Part shown: positions 24,300-36,985 of the stretch, in pieces
Position numbering within the stretch: position 1 is the stretch's first letter
How the letters are laid out: every line of letters starts with the position of its first letter
Assembly: GCA_014843695.1 (NCBI GenBank)
Contig: CM026386.1
Coordinates: 90,069,955 to 90,133,954 of the forward strand
Length of the DNA stretch: 64,000 bases
Origin: Archivesica marissinica
Taxonomy: Eukaryota > Mollusca > Bivalvia > Venerida > Vesicomyidae
Direction of reading: 5' to 3'
The notes under the pieces: model-generated
Database searches by the model: none
Told to the model about the DNA's origin: nothing
Seen by the model: only the letters and a program-made list of their open reading frames with translations
Made by a program: the position numbers and the translations under genes

Positions 24300-25299
24300 N
24301 NNNNNNNNNNNNNNNNNNNNNNNNNNNNNNNNNNNNNNNNNNNNNNNNNNNNNNNNNNNNNNNNNNNNNNNNNNNNNNNNNNNNNNNNNNNNNNNNNNNN
24401 NNNNNNNNNNNNNNNNNNNNNNNNNNNNNNNNNNNNNNNNNNNNNNNNNNNNNNNNNNNNNNNNNNNNNNNNNNNNNNNNNNNNNNNNNNNNNNNNNNNN
24501 NNNNNNNNNNNNNNNNNNNNNNNNNNNNNNNNNNNNNNNNNNNNNNNNNNNNNNNNNNNNNNNNNNNNNNNNNNNNNNNNNNNNNNNNNNNNNNNNNNNN
24601 NNNNNNNNNNNNNNNNNNNNNNNNNNNNNNNNNNNNNNNNNNNNNNNNNNNNNNNNNNNNNNNNNNNNNNNNNNNNNNNNNNNNNNNNNNNNNNNNNNNN
24701 NNNNNNNNNNNNNNNNNNNNNNNNNNNNNNNNNNNNNNNNNNNNNNNNNNNNNNNNNNNNNNNNNNNNNNNNNNNNNNNNNNNNNNNNNNNNNNNNNNNN
24801 NNNNNNNNNNNNNNNNNNNNNNNNNNNNNNNNNNNNNNNNNNNNNNNNNNNNNNNNNNNNNNNNNNNNNNNNNNNNNNNNNNNNNNNNNNNNNNNNNNNN
24901 NNNNNNNNNNNNNNNNNNNNNNNNNNNNNNNNNNNNNNNNNNNNNNNNNNNNNNNNNNNNNNNNNNNNNNNNNNNNNNNNNNNNNNNNNNNNNNNNNNNN
25001 NNNNNNNNNNNNNNNNNNNNNNNNNNNNNNNNNNNNNNNNNNNNNNNNNNNNNNNNNNNNNNNNNNNNNNNNNNNNNNNNNNNNNNNNNNNNNNNNNNNN
25101 NNNNNNNNNNNNNNNNNNNNNNNNNNNNNNNNNNNNNNNNNNNNNNNNNNNNNNNNNNNNNNNNNNNNNNNNNNNNNNNNNNNNNNNNNNNNNNNNNNNN
25201 NNNNNNNNNNNNNNNNNNNNNNNNNNNNNNNNNNNNNNNNNNNNNNNNNNNNNNNNNNNNNNNNNNNNNNNNNNNNNNNNNNNNNNNNNNNNNNNNNNN
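24300..25299. other. Assembly gap, exactly 1,000 N
   Basis: Only N. The round length indicates a placeholder. Open frames reported across it are meaningless. The E1-type exon expected downstream of cassette B may lie here. Confidence 0.99.
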
Positions 25300-25317
25300 T
25301 CTTTAGCTTAGTCATTA

Positions 25318-25415
25318 AAAGCAATAGCTCCGTTGGTCGAGTATAGGACTGCTAATGGGTGCAATCTCGGGCTACAGCGACATAACTTTATTTATTTATC
25401 TATTTACAAATCGGA
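25318..25415 (+). mobile_element. Degenerate tRNA-derived SINE-like element (B copy)
   Basis: Same element as at 2905, with tagctccgttggtcgagt and a tttatttatttatc tail. Positions 25416-25904 are AT-rich spacer shared with A. Confidence 0.5.
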
Positions 25416-25904
25416 AATTCAATGTAAAACGTATATATAAATAATAGCTGCTCTTATAAGCCTCTTGTTAAAAACTCCAAACAGTATTATATAACTATTT
25501 GTATTTGAATTTATTATAGAATGTATCGTGTATCGATAATCATTGATGGAATAAATCGAGAATCGATACTGACTATTCAATGAAATATCAAGAATATTGC
25601 ACATTGCATCATAGCTCCAGAAATATTCTCAGAATAAGGAGGGGTCACATACCAACCCGGCAGCTGTTCGACCCGCCACAATGTGTTTGTAATAGAAGCT
25701 ATATTTCTAATAATCTAGAATATGGTAGTGACTGTTGTAGTTAAGTCCAGTATAAATAGAACACTAGATGTCCATCTTACATGTACATATTCCACATGCT
25801 ACGTTACATAACATAAGACATTGGTACTAATATAAAGCATAAATTCCAAATTAGGTAACCATTCAATTTGTATCTTACCCTACGTGTAATTGGGTGGGAT
25901 AGAA

Positions 25905-26165
25905 AAACTTCTACAACATATCAATGTATAATGATGAGATAGGAAAACTACCACAACATATCAATGTATAATGCTGGGATAGGAAAACTACCACAACATA
26001 TCAATGTATAATGTTGAGATACGAAAACTACCACAACATATCATTGCATAATGCTGGGATAGGAAAACTATCACAACATATCAATGTATAATGCTGAGAT
26101 ATGAAAACGTCCACAATATATCAATGTATAATGCTGGGATACGAAAACTACCACAACATATCAAT
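25905..26165. repeat. 40-bp minisatellite (B copy), about 7 copies
   Basis: Units aactaccacaacatatcaat with variable gggatagg/gagatacg; more diverged than the A array. One 40-bp unit reappears inside the 48-bp array at about 26222-26260. Confidence 0.92.
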
Positions 26166-26740
26166 GTATAATGCTAAGGAATATCAGCAATATATTCGAT
26201 GGTTGAGATCAATGTATAATGCTGGGATACGAAAACTACCACAACATATCAATTTATAATGCTAAGGAATATCAGCAATATATTATATGGTTGAGATCAA
26301 TGTATAATGCTAAGGATTATCAGCAATATATTCTATGGTTGAGATCTATGTATAATGCTAAGGAATATCAGCAATATATTTTATGGTTGAGATCAATGTA
26401 TATTGCTAAGGACTATCAGCAATATATTTTATGGTTGAGATTAATGTATATTGCTAAGGACTATCAGCAATATATGTTATGGTTGAGATCTATGTATAAT
26501 GCTAAGGAATATCAGCAATATATTTTATGGTTGAGATTAGTGTATATTGCTAAGGACTATTAGCAATATATTTTATGGTTGAGATCAATGTATAATGCTA
26601 AGGAATATCAGAAATATATTTTATGGTTGAGATCAATGTATATTGCTAAGGACTATCAGCAATATATTCTATGGTTGAGATATATGTATAATGCTAAGGA
26701 ATATCAGCAATATAATGTATCGTTGAGATCTGTGTAGATT
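26165..26740. repeat. 48-bp minisatellite (B copy), about 12 copies
   Basis: Unit ataatgctaaggaatatcag plus remainder, with an alternating tattgctaaggactatcagc variant. The 16-codon period keeps an artefactual plus-strand frame open. Confidence 0.94.
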
Positions 26741-26893
26741 TGTTTTGTCTTGCATCAAAGTGCGACGTACATGTAGTATAATATTATGTCACATAATTCC
26801 CAATAATTTCATACGAAATTCCCAACTGCCACTTAATATTAATGCTACATTCATGAAGTTCCAAATTAATTACTAGATAAATAGTATACTTAC

Positions 26894-27166
26894 ATCTAAC
26901 ATTGCGTCGTACTTGAGGTGAGTTCTTGGTAACTGCTCGGTCTGCGTTGGTAGCAGTGCATGTGTAAGCACCGATATACGACGTGTCTATGTTGCCCAAT
27001 GGCAATGTGTCTGTATTGCTGACTGGAGTTGTCTGTCCCTGTTTTGTCCACTTGTATGTACATACAGTGTTGCAATCAGCATAACATTTTACATCGGTTA
27101 ATGTTGTAGCCTGGTCCACTATGTAGTTTGTGTTTGAAGGGGTTAGTGTAACAACATCTGGTTCGA
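26894..27166 (-). CDS. Ig-domain exon E2B (four-cysteine type)
   Basis: A 273-bp internal exon with phase-1 junctions, an aatttag acceptor and an intact GATGTAAGTAT donor. It has Cys28/32/36, Trp40 and Cys70 as in E2A. The first residues read VEPD instead of DGPD. Differences from A and C lie at residues 34 (Thr; Ser in A, Pro in C), 56 (Pro; Ser, Gln), 60 (Asn; Ile in both) and 88 (Arg; Leu in both). No E1-type partner exon is visible before the gap. Confidence 0.86.
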
Positions 27167-27169
27167 CTA

Positions 27170-27585
27170 AATTTGGGAGTATGTTGATTAACAATAAATA
27201 ATTGGTTGAATTGATTTCCCCTCTATATTGTCATTGTTTGAAAAGTAGGCATGTTTGGGTGTGAGGTTGGTTTAAAGAAAATATATGGCAAAACATACCG
27301 GTAAGTTACATATAACAAACAACGACATACACAACTACATAATGCAAAGGATCAAGCAGGAACCAATAAGTAGAGTTTATAAAAACGTTTTCCTTTAGTG
27401 TTGTTAAATGCAACGTAAAACAACCGTACATAAATACATAATAATTAGCATTAGGAATGTGAAGTTTGAACATTTAACAAGTAAATCAATAACAAATAAC
27501 ATGTTATGCTTTTATCAAAGTGCAACATTTGCAGATCAGAAAGTGTATGTCACTTACACTCAATCTGCTTTATTAATAATTTGTG
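27170..27585. other. Intron between E3B and E2B, unique part
   Basis: AT-rich, alignable to 4600-5036. No coding signal recognised. Confidence 0.6.
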
Positions 27586-28747
27586 CTTATATAGGTCATT
27601 GACAGAATATCTCCACAACTATATGATGTATGACCATACTGTGTGCTTACATAGGTCATTGATAGAATACTCTCCACTACTACCTGATGTATGCCCATAC
27701 TTTGTGCTTACATAGGTCATTGATAGAATGTCTCCACTACTATCTGATGTATGACCATACTTTGTGCTTACATAGGTCATTGACAGAATACTCTCCACTA
27801 CTACCTGATGTATGCCCATACTTTGTGCTTACATAGGTCATTGACAGAATACTCTCCACTAATATATGATGTATGTCCATACTTTGTGCTTACATAGGTC
27901 ATTGACAGAATACTCTCCACTACTACCTGATGTATGACCATACTTTATACTTGCATAGGACATTGAAATAATACTCTCCACATCTATATGATGTATGACC
28001 ATACTTTGTCCTTACATAATACATTGACAGAATACTCTCCACTACTATATGATGTATGACCATACTTTTTACTTACATAGGACATTGAGGTAATACGCAC
28101 CACTACTATATGATGTATGACCATACTTTGTACTTACATAGGACATTGACATAATACTCTCCACTACTATATGATGTATGACCATACTTTGTCTTTACAT
28201 ATGACATTGACATAATACTCCCCACTACTATATGATGTATGACCATACTTTGTGCTTACATAGGTCATTGACAGAATACTCTCCACTACTACCTGATGTA
28301 TACCCATACTTTGTGCTTACATAGGTCATTGACAGAATACTCTCCACTAATAGATGATGTATGCCCATACTTTGTGCTTACATAGGTCATTGACAGAATA
28401 CTCTCCACTACTACCTGATGTATAACCATACTTTATACTTGCATAGGACATTGAAATAATACTCTCCACTACTATATGATGTATGACCATACTCTGTACT
28501 TACATACTACATTGATAGAATACTCTCCACTAATATATGATGTATGACCATACTCTGTACTTACATACTACATTGCTAGAATACTTTCCACTAATATATG
28601 ATGTATGACCATACTTTGTCCTTACATAGGACATTGACATAATACTCTCCACTACTATATGATGTATGACCATACTTTGTCCTTACATAGGACATTGACA
28701 GAATTCTCTGCACTACTATATGATGTTTGACCGTACTTTGTACTTAC
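27586..28747. repeat. 61-bp exon/donor-derived minisatellite (B copy), about 19 copies
   Basis: Same unit as at 5037, contiguous with exon E3B. Most units keep GTAAG on the minus strand; the most distal one (27586) has ATAAG. Confidence 0.93.
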
Positions 28748-29053
28748 ACAGGACATTGACTGAATACTCTCCACTACTATCTGACGTGTAGCCATTTGTG
28801 ACGACTTCTGTAGAAGTGCAGATAAACTTCAAATCCTTGTCTATTTTTGCAACATTAGAGACTACAAGTGTGTTTCCCGATAGCGAATATCGTCCACTTG
28901 AAGTGACTGCAGAATTGTCCACGTTCCAGTTGTACGATCGACTCAGACTGTGATTTGTTGGTACAGTAGTGGATGTACATTCACATGTAAGTGTAGCAGC
29001 ATCTCCAACTGACGGATCATTACTAGATGAAATGTTTGGCTGTGTCGGGATAC
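28748..29053 (-). CDS. Ig-domain exon E3B (C2-like)
   Basis: A 306-bp internal exon with phase-1 junctions, acceptor ttattgaag and donor GTAAGTAC. Cys24, Trp43 and Cys79 are conserved. Residue 26 is Cys where A and C have Ser, leaving an odd cysteine close to Cys24. Residue 73 is Lys, as in C (Thr in A). The junction is repeated in the flanking 61-bp array. Confidence 0.87.
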
Positions 29054-30564
29054 CTTCAATAAATTGAATATTTAGAATGAGTGATGATATTTGTTATTAA
29101 TAACAATAATAACTAGGTAGAGATTTATCAAATAAAGTTATTAAAATAGATTGATTTATTAAACCGATACATTAATATATTTCCTTTATTTTAATCTATA
29201 ATCCAATTTTCATTTAAAATAAGTTCATGACCATTCCATTTTAGAGCCACGCCTTCTGTCAATGAGATACAGACACTTCGTTACTACGGTACCTTAGCCC
29301 TGTTTTAATAGTATCTGATATATCGATAGTGCTGTCTCCAGCCATCAGATGGATATACCTACCTGCTAGTTTGTACACATATATAGGATGTTACATGAGT
29401 GGTGACCTCATACCATATTTCATGAAATTATGAGATATGAAAAAATGTTACTCTTCGAATATTGCTGTGAAATGTCACAGATTTTGCAAAGTTATTGAAA
29501 TCTTTCCCATAGTAAATATTTTAGAAAATACACCATTATTTTGCGGGTAAGAATTGTTAGTGGAACAAAGTGGCCGAGATAAACAAAGGATATTTGTTAA
29601 GCTCACATAGTGACCTGCACGTTCAACAATAATGGCCACATATAATTATAGATATGGTCGAATATCGAAATGAACCTTGAAGGTTTTACAAAATATATAT
29701 TGTGATCTCATTTGAACACGATCCAAATGAAATATATAATCCGAACGGTCTTTATTAGGCAAATACTACGTGCACACGGAAATGTACGCTTGTGAAAAGC
29801 TACTAGATACCTGAGTATTTACTCTCAGGTAGTAGACGTTCACTAACAATTGTAATAATGCCACAACTGTATTTCAAATATTTAGATTTCACAATGTAGA
29901 ATTTTCAGACAGGATATTTCATTATACAGCTGACAAATGGCTCAACCTTTCGGACAACTGTCGGACAATCAGTATATAATTTTAAATGATTACTCATCAT
30001 GACAACTTTGACAAGTTGGTGAGTTAATACTTGAATCCCTAGCTAGATATGTAACTAACGTACCATCAAATTAATACGGGTAATCTAAGTGTCACAATAT
30101 ATTTCCGTGCTATTTATCATGAATCAACTACTGGTAGCTGTCACCCTGACCATTTATTCACTGACTCAAACTCAATAGGAGTCTTCTACTAGAAACCACC
30201 AACATGCTAACAAAGGTTGGCCACTATTTGAGATACTGGAACGGACACGCTTGTAATGTTAAGTGGAGGTCAATGTCAATTACCATTGTGTCGACGTGTA
30301 CCCTATACAGATATTAACGGTTCAAGAGTCTCCATTGAACATATACATTAGACATACATTGCCAATAAATGTTGTTCTGGTGGCAAACCATAGTATCATA
30401 CCGTGTATCCTTTAATGAACAATTGCTTCGAATTTGGACTATTTTAGCTTCTATTAAAGAAATATTTATCATTAGAATGAAATTTACCTAATTATATGTC
30501 AACATCTCCAACAATGCTATCAAAGGGTACCCTATAATGATTATTGTTTCAAGTTCCAGTATTT
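29054..30564. other. Intron between E4B and E3B
   Basis: AT-rich and alignable to A and C. It contains about 200 bp (about 30160-30405) present in C but absent in A. No exon recognised. Confidence 0.6.
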
Positions 30565-30685
30565 TAAATACCTAATATATACAAAGTAGAGCATTTATCA
30601 GTAGTGAAGGATTGTATATTTTACTTACCTAATATATACAAAGTAGAGCATTTATCAGTAGTTAAGGATTGTATATTTTACTTAC
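30565..30685. repeat. 57-bp exon/donor-derived minisatellite (B copy), 2-3 copies
   Basis: Only two extra units plus the real exon junction, against about 69 in A. Each unit keeps AG|GTAAGTA on the minus strand. Confidence 0.93.
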
Positions 30686-31024
30686 CTAATATATACAAAG
30701 TAGAGCATTTATCAGTAGTGAAGGACGATACTAAATGTTGCAGCCTATAAACACCAGCATCCGTTGTCTGTAAATTGTTAGTTTGTATAGTAAAGTTTCC
30801 AGTGACAGCATTTCCAATGAATATTGAGTTTAAATACTGCTGAGTAGATTCTAATACTCCATCGTAAAATGCTGCTGTATAGAGGTTAGATCCATTGTAA
30901 GCTGTTACATAATATACAATGAGTTCTGATTCTGGTTGTATGGTGGTCTGAAAGGCAAGCACTGCCCTACTGCCAGGCCTTGCATAAACACGTGTAACAT
31001 CTTGAGGACACGACCAACAATATA
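30686..31024 (-). CDS. V-set-like Ig exon E4B lacking the canonical cysteines
   Basis: A 339-bp internal exon, one codon longer than A and C, with phase-1 junctions, acceptor gctatatttcag and donor AG|GTAAGTAA. The frame from VYCWSCPQDV through DAGVYRLQ to DKCSTLYIL is the same as in A. The extra codon is in the loop after AVLAFQ, which reads TTIQPESELIVYY. The Cys seen at residue 35 in A is Ile here. Leu replaces the F-strand Cys as in the other copies. Confidence 0.86.
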
Positions 31025-31069
31025 CTGAAATATAGCACAATTTGAAACTAGAGCCGTTTCCAATAACAC

Positions 31070-31175
31070 AATATGGCTTGGAATAACACAACATGGCTGA
31101 GAATAACAGAACAAGTTCTTTGAATAACACACTATGTTCTGGGAATAACACAACATGTTCTGGGAATAACATGAC
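31070..31175. repeat. 20-bp minisatellite upstream of E4B, about 5 copies
   Basis: Imperfect ggaataacacaacatg units in the intron 5' of E4B. The minus-strand frame is open from 31172 through the array into the exon. Confidence 0.85.
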
Positions 31176-31584
31176 AGGGCTGAGCCCAAACTAGAATCTT
31201 AGATTCAGGATAATAATTATTGTAATTAGTCCAACAGATGCCCACACATTGATGCAAGCACATCTTATAGATGAAACCTACTCAATACTGTTCGTTTTTT
31301 TTATTATTAAAATGACCAGCTGTCGATGCTTCACAGTGTTTAATTTATATTCTCAAAATAACATTCTTGAAACATGCTCAAATACAATTTACCGATAATG
31401 ATATATGTGTTGGTTTGGGGGTAATGTAGGACAAATAGCTCAGGTTTGCAACTGTCCAACATCTATTGGTGGATGATGAACCCGGTGACGTTCCTAGCAG
31501 TATAATATATACGTATGGATGCCCGGGCAGAACCACATACCAGCAGGAAAGTGTCCTCAATTGAAACATTTTGACGCCCCCAGT
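31176..31584. other. Conserved stretch upstream of E4B
   Basis: Same as 14766-15074 plus an extra 100 bp (31190-31290) also seen in C. A minus-strand frame at 31378-31599 is not supported as an exon. Confidence 0.45.
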
Positions 31585-31589
31585 TTTAA

Positions 31590-31745
31590 CAACATTCAAT
31601 TAAATCGCTCTCGAGACCTCATTTCTGATGGAATCCATCGCCACAAGGGAGGTAGATGAGGCAAATGGAATTGAATTACTTGGTGCGAACTCCGGGCCTC
31701 TCACACCTGAAGCGATCGCTGGACCATTAAGCTATCACGACTTGC
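31590..31745 (-). mobile_element. tRNA-derived SINE, minus strand (B copy)
   Basis: Same insertion as 15080-15240, with a matching B-box-like region and body. Confidence 0.72.
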
Positions 31746-33535
31746 ATATTTTGTTTTATTGAAAACGATGCGACACCATATATGTAAATTCAGCAATATT
31801 CCTAATTGGTCACCTGGTTTTTGTTATAATATTTGAAACAATTAATAATCATACAATATTAATATGATTATCCTGCGATTCATTGCATAACATCTGTAAA
31901 AAATATGTAATAAATAGCATTAATGTTATTTATATTATATTGTTATTAGTTTTCTCCAACTATTGTAAAATAACAGGTGACTGATTAGGAATTGTGTTGA
32001 GTGTATATTACTATCATATCATTTTCAATATGTTTTCCTATGCTCACATGATACAAACGTGTACAAAATAGTACGCAACCCAATCTGATAGCTTCCTCAA
32101 ACGAAATAATGCTGCAACAGTGCGCTGAAAGTGATTTATATAAAATTGGTGTTTATGTCAGATTAGCAAGTATAATTATGATGGATCGATCCCCGTTTAA
32201 ATACTAACACATATGCATGCATGTCACGCTATCAAGCTCCATTTGTCAGCCTGTTTATTTCTATTAAATGCACATTTTGTATATACAATTTGGGATTCAT
32301 TTATTTATATATACTTCAATTTCCTAACTAATAAGTAACCTTTTTCAACCTTACTAATTGTCGAAGAGTTTATACATAATGATTTAGATTATTTGCAACA
32401 CATCAAACATGTTATACATTTACTCAGACAAGTGTTGCCTTTCGTGATAGATAATTAGTATGCAAACATACCCGCGTACGATGGCTATTACCTAGATTAC
32501 TTGTATGCGTAATATGATGACATTACGATACTGTGCATAGAGGTTTGGTCCATTGTTAACTGGTTTCGCAAATTAGATTAGTGTCCGATTATGACTAGTT
32601 CGTAGCCAGGTTTCAACAATTGCGCATATTCATACGCAGCTTATCACCAACATTTATAAATTATAGGCGGTCCTGGTGAAGAAAACTTCCAAACATCGGT
32701 ACACCCGTTGGCTGCCAAATATTGGCAGGTTTGTTTTCGAACTGCGCATGTGCATATCCAAATTGGGATTAGTTTAAACACTATTTTATTGAAGAATGGT
32801 ACATAACATAGAAATAGTTGCTACATAGTAACCTATTTGAAGCCCTTTCCTTGGGATTGTTTTGATTGTTTAGATGATGGTGTCACACTTATCTCCAGAC
32901 TGTTGAACCACATGTACGCATAAATAATTTTTTAATAAACATTTTGTAAATTTCAGTTATGAATTGGATCTTTTAATTATACAGTGTATATTAATTTATT
33001 TCTATTTGTTAGATTACAGCTGACTTAAATATTAATTGTATTTGTGTATGTATAGTGTCAAGCCTATGGTTTATCAAAATGTATGACAACACGAAAGTGT
33101 GTCGGGGAGTGAGATATAATTATACGTAGATCCCATGTCAATATTAATAAATGGTTGTAACAACATATTCGGTACCATGAGTTCTTGACAGTGATTCACA
33201 GGACGACGTGATATGTTAAGTCGGATAATAATTATATGATTTTCCCCCCGATATTTGATTAGTTCTCTGTGGGTGCGAAGCACCATAATGGCGATTACTA
33301 AGTTGGTGTGCATATCTTAGAGGTATACAATATTACACTGGGGTGTAATGTTGCACGATTGCATTATGTTGCAATGAGCACATTGCTTTATAGATATTAA
33401 GCAATTGTATACGTATTGTGCAGCATTACTTGAATAATCTTTGTTGATTATTAACATATTCATATTTATTTTATGACATAAGCTCACATTTCACACATTT
33501 ATGATATGAGATAACGCAATGCAGGGTGGAGCCAA
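31746..33535. other. AT-rich spacer, no gene seen
   Basis: Alignable to A. The 79-codon minus-strand frame at 33074-33313 is frameshifted in A. Confidence 0.6.
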
Positions 33536-33539
33536 GTGT

Positions 33540-33620
33540 CATTGGCCGAGGTCAACATCATCGTGGTTATAGTGGGTTCGAACTCACGGTCCCTTGGTTA
33601 CTTGGCGGACAAAGTATCCA
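33540..33620 (-). mobile_element. tRNA-like SINE head, minus strand (B copy)
   Basis: The reverse complement has gtgagttcgaacccac as B box; same locus as 17030. Confidence 0.5.
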
Positions 33621-33949
33621 TTTCCATATATAAGTCTATGTACATTATGTGACCCCACTTTGGTGTCAAATATGACCCCAGGATCACAACGTCACCAATC
33701 TTGGTAGAGGTTCACTAACTGATGCTGGATATCAAGTATCCAAGAACTGGGCATTCTAGTTTCTGGGAAGAATATTTTTAAACATTTGTGCTATAATTAT
33801 GTATATGGAATGTATCTTATAATTGAATAATGACGAACAATGCAACTCAACTTTCAACCTCTACATCTTTAATGCATTCGTTAAATACATCAATGTCCAA
33901 GGAGATCGTAATACATATCGGATCTTACATGAGTGGGGATTTCATATCA

Positions 33950-34016
33950 TATTTTATGATACTCGTTTTGGAATTTTGCTATAAGCGAGTCTTTTAGAAA
34001 CGAGTTTCATAAAATA
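33950..34016. mobile_element. Foldback element (B copy)
   Basis: Arms tattttatgatactcgttt and aaacgagtttcataaaata, one mismatch, same loop as in A. Confidence 0.65.
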
Positions 34017-34704
34017 CGAGTATAAGTTCTTTAAATTGTCACATTACCAAAGAACTCTCTTTAATAAATAAGGTAGCAACTTTCAATTTGGCGTCAAGTA
34101 TCATGTTAAATTGGCATGACGTCACAAAACAAAGCAGCGTCATATGTATTGTTTAAACAGCACTATAACTGCGCTAAGACTTCTGTTAACTCTTAGTACG
34201 TCTTACCATTAACGTACCTATTCAAATACATATATACATACTTTAAAGTTTAATTTACTGGGTATAAGGATTATTCTCTCAATCGTTCAGGTGTTATTAA
34301 GCGTGTGTACCTTAAGAAAGTATGCGATGACTGTATTACACTGAATATAAGTAAAGTTATGTGATAAAACAATATATAAAACTCCCCAACTTCAACTCTC
34401 TATCCCTGATATTTTAAAGAAAACTAATCTTCTATATCCTCGTATATAACTGACAGTCAACCTAGCAGGTACAACTAGCTAATCCTAGACTGGAAGTATC
34501 ACCAATTCCAAACAACCTCCCAGAGCAGACACGGCATTCACATATGCATACCTTTGTCCACTTATATAGCTAGATTTTGCTGCATATGTATGTATATGAA
34601 CGGCTCTGTGTGGGATCCAGGTAGATTGTGAAAGTGCATTTGCAACAAAGTAGATGTGTCAGATATATCTGAGCTTGGAATTGTATGTGCATGGTTCCAA
34701 CGAT

Positions 34705-35680
34705 TTAATGTTCTCTAGCCACCCTTCCTGGCTATCCATATCATGTATGTAATGTTCTCTAGCCACCCTTCCTGGCTATCCATATCATATGTGTAATGTT
34801 CTCTCGCCACCCTTCCTGGCTATCCATATCGTGTGTGTAATGTTCTCTAGCCACCCTTCCTGGCTATCCATAACATGTGTGTAATGTTCTCTAGCCACCC
34901 TTCCTAGCTATCCATATCATGTGTGTAATGTTCTCTAGCCACCCTTCCTGGCTATCCATATCATGTGTGTATGTTCTCTAGCCACCCTTCCTGGCTATCC
35001 ATATCATGTGTGTAATGTTCTCTAGCCACCCTTCCTGGCTATCCATATCATGTGTGTAATGTTCTCTAGCCACCCTTCCTGGCTATCCATATCATGTGTG
35101 TAATGTTCTCTAGCCACCCTTCCTGGCTATCCATATCATGTGTGTAATGTTCTCTAGCCACCCTTCCTGGCTATCCATATCATGTGTGTAATGTTCTCTA
35201 GCCACCCTTCCTGGCTATCCATATCATGTGTGTAATGTTCTCTAGCCACCCTTCCTGGCTATCCATATCATGTGTGTAATGTTCTCTAGCCACCCTTCCT
35301 GGCTATCCATATCATGTGTGTAATGTTCTCTAGCCACCCTTCCTGGCTATCCATATCATGTGTGTAATGTTCTCTAGCCACCCTTCCTGGCTATCCATAT
35401 CATGTGTGTAATGTTCTCTAGCCACCCTTCCTGGCTATCCATATCATGTGTGTAATGTTCTCTAGCCACCCTCCTGGCTATCCATATCATGTGTGTAATG
35501 TTCTCTAGCCACCCTTCCTGGCTATCCATATGATGTGTGTAATGTTCTCTAGCCACCCTTCCTGGCTATCCATAACATGTGTGTAATGTTCTCTAGCCAC
35601 CCTTCCTGGCTATCCATATCATGTGTGTAATGTTCCCTAGCCACCCTTCCTGGCAATCCATATCACGTGTGTAATGTTGC
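34705..35680. repeat. 44-bp minisatellite (B copy), about 22 copies
   Basis: Same unit as 18460-19078 with scattered single-base variants. Long minus-strand open frames are artefacts. Confidence 0.97.
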
Positions 35681-36169
35681 ATGTTACCTCTCAAATATGG
35701 TGGTTATGTTGTCAAACTTTGTGTCATGTATTTGTATCTTATGTGACTATGGTTGCTATTTCACGAATTAACATATTGATGTTTTACAAATAAACGCTTA
35801 GTAGAGCCATACATTGTTAATGCATATATTATTTGTTTACCTGGCCGACATATGCATTCACGTATGTTTAAGCGGCGCAGCTCTTCGCAAACATAGTTCG
35901 AAAGAAACAGTAGTAAAATGCCAGTGTAACCGTCGCTTCCGGAAGTAACCCTACCCGGGAATGTTGATGTATTGTATGTGTGTTATTAACTGCAAGTTGC
36001 ACATACAGGTTAGGTTGACGACTCTCCATAATTATGCTTTGGAAGTGGAAGACCGCGGACGCCCATTATGGCAGAATTTCAGAAACGGGAATGCGAGTAG
36101 TATCACTGACATTTCCATAAGCCAGCCGGATATATAACATCACCACATGAAATAATTCGACACCCAGTG

Positions 36170-36250
36170 GTATTCGATCCTTCAGCGCTGACGGGCAGGT
36201 GGTTTTACTACAACGACCGTAACCACTCGGCCACAGAGGCTCAGTCGTTC
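36170..36250 (-). mobile_element. tRNA-derived SINE head, minus strand (B copy)
   Basis: The reverse complement has gcctctgtggccgagtggtt, closer to an intact tRNA A box than the A copy, and the ggatcgaataccactggg B box. Confidence 0.6.
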
Positions 36251-36829
36251 ATGTTGCAATAACAACGAGTCGTGGATTGGTAAGTAATATACCGCATCTT
36301 CGCTTTTCTATAGAAGTCCTCACGGTTTATGTCATATGGATCGATGCCTGTTATTAAATAGCAACACATGTATACCTTCGCTCTTCTATAGTCATGTTTA
36401 TGTCAGATTATCAAGTATTCAATCATATGGATCGATGCCTGTTATTAAATACCAACACAGGTATACATGTATGTCAGTCTTATTTCTGATAAGTTATATA
36501 TATATATATATTTCAAAATGTGTCCATTATCTTACAACATGAAATATCAAATATGAAAATATTACCAAGTGAATAGCATAATCCATATATAAATAACACA
36601 ATCTGAAGTTCCATACTCGTTTGGTTAAGTTGTTTAATTGCGTTGAAATGAGTCGATAACTTCCTACATGTAGGTATGCACACCTCGTTCTATCTAAACT
36701 TCCTTGTCGCTGGTACCCAGCATAATGCATAATGCATATATATAGTATAATCAGTTAGTTAACATTTCAACGATCTGATGTACACACTATATATACACGC
36801 TCATATGGACGGCGGGGGTTTAACTAACA

Positions 36830-36985
36830 TCACCTTTCCTGAGCAGGCTTTAGCGCGTTTAACCATTACTTTGTGCACCGACCTCCGTAAGAAACTACAA
36901 ACTGTTTCATATAAAGAGACAATGTCTGAGCGGGGCTCTAATCTGTGGCCATCGATGAGGAGGCGGACTAGCAGTATATAGGCGG
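36830..36985 (-). mobile_element. tRNA-derived SINE, minus strand (B copy)
   Basis: Same element as 20195-20355, B box agattagagccc with one mismatch. Confidence 0.5.

Noticed and set aside
24239..25346. Long frames across 24300-25299 and across 41494-42493
   Set aside because: They consist of N and only appear open because of the gaps.
30905..31189. Possible signal peptide (LVLLFSAMLCYS) encoded by the 20-bp array upstream of E4 in A and B
   Set aside because: Hydrophobic run arises from the repeat itself, and a good acceptor lies between it and E4. It remains possible only if E4 were a first exon, for which there is no evidence.
33074..33313. Minus-strand frame MHTNLVIAIMVLRTH..., also at 60663-60917
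   Set aside because: Frameshifted to an early stop in cassette A and with different ends in B and C; looks like a chance frame in duplicated spacer.
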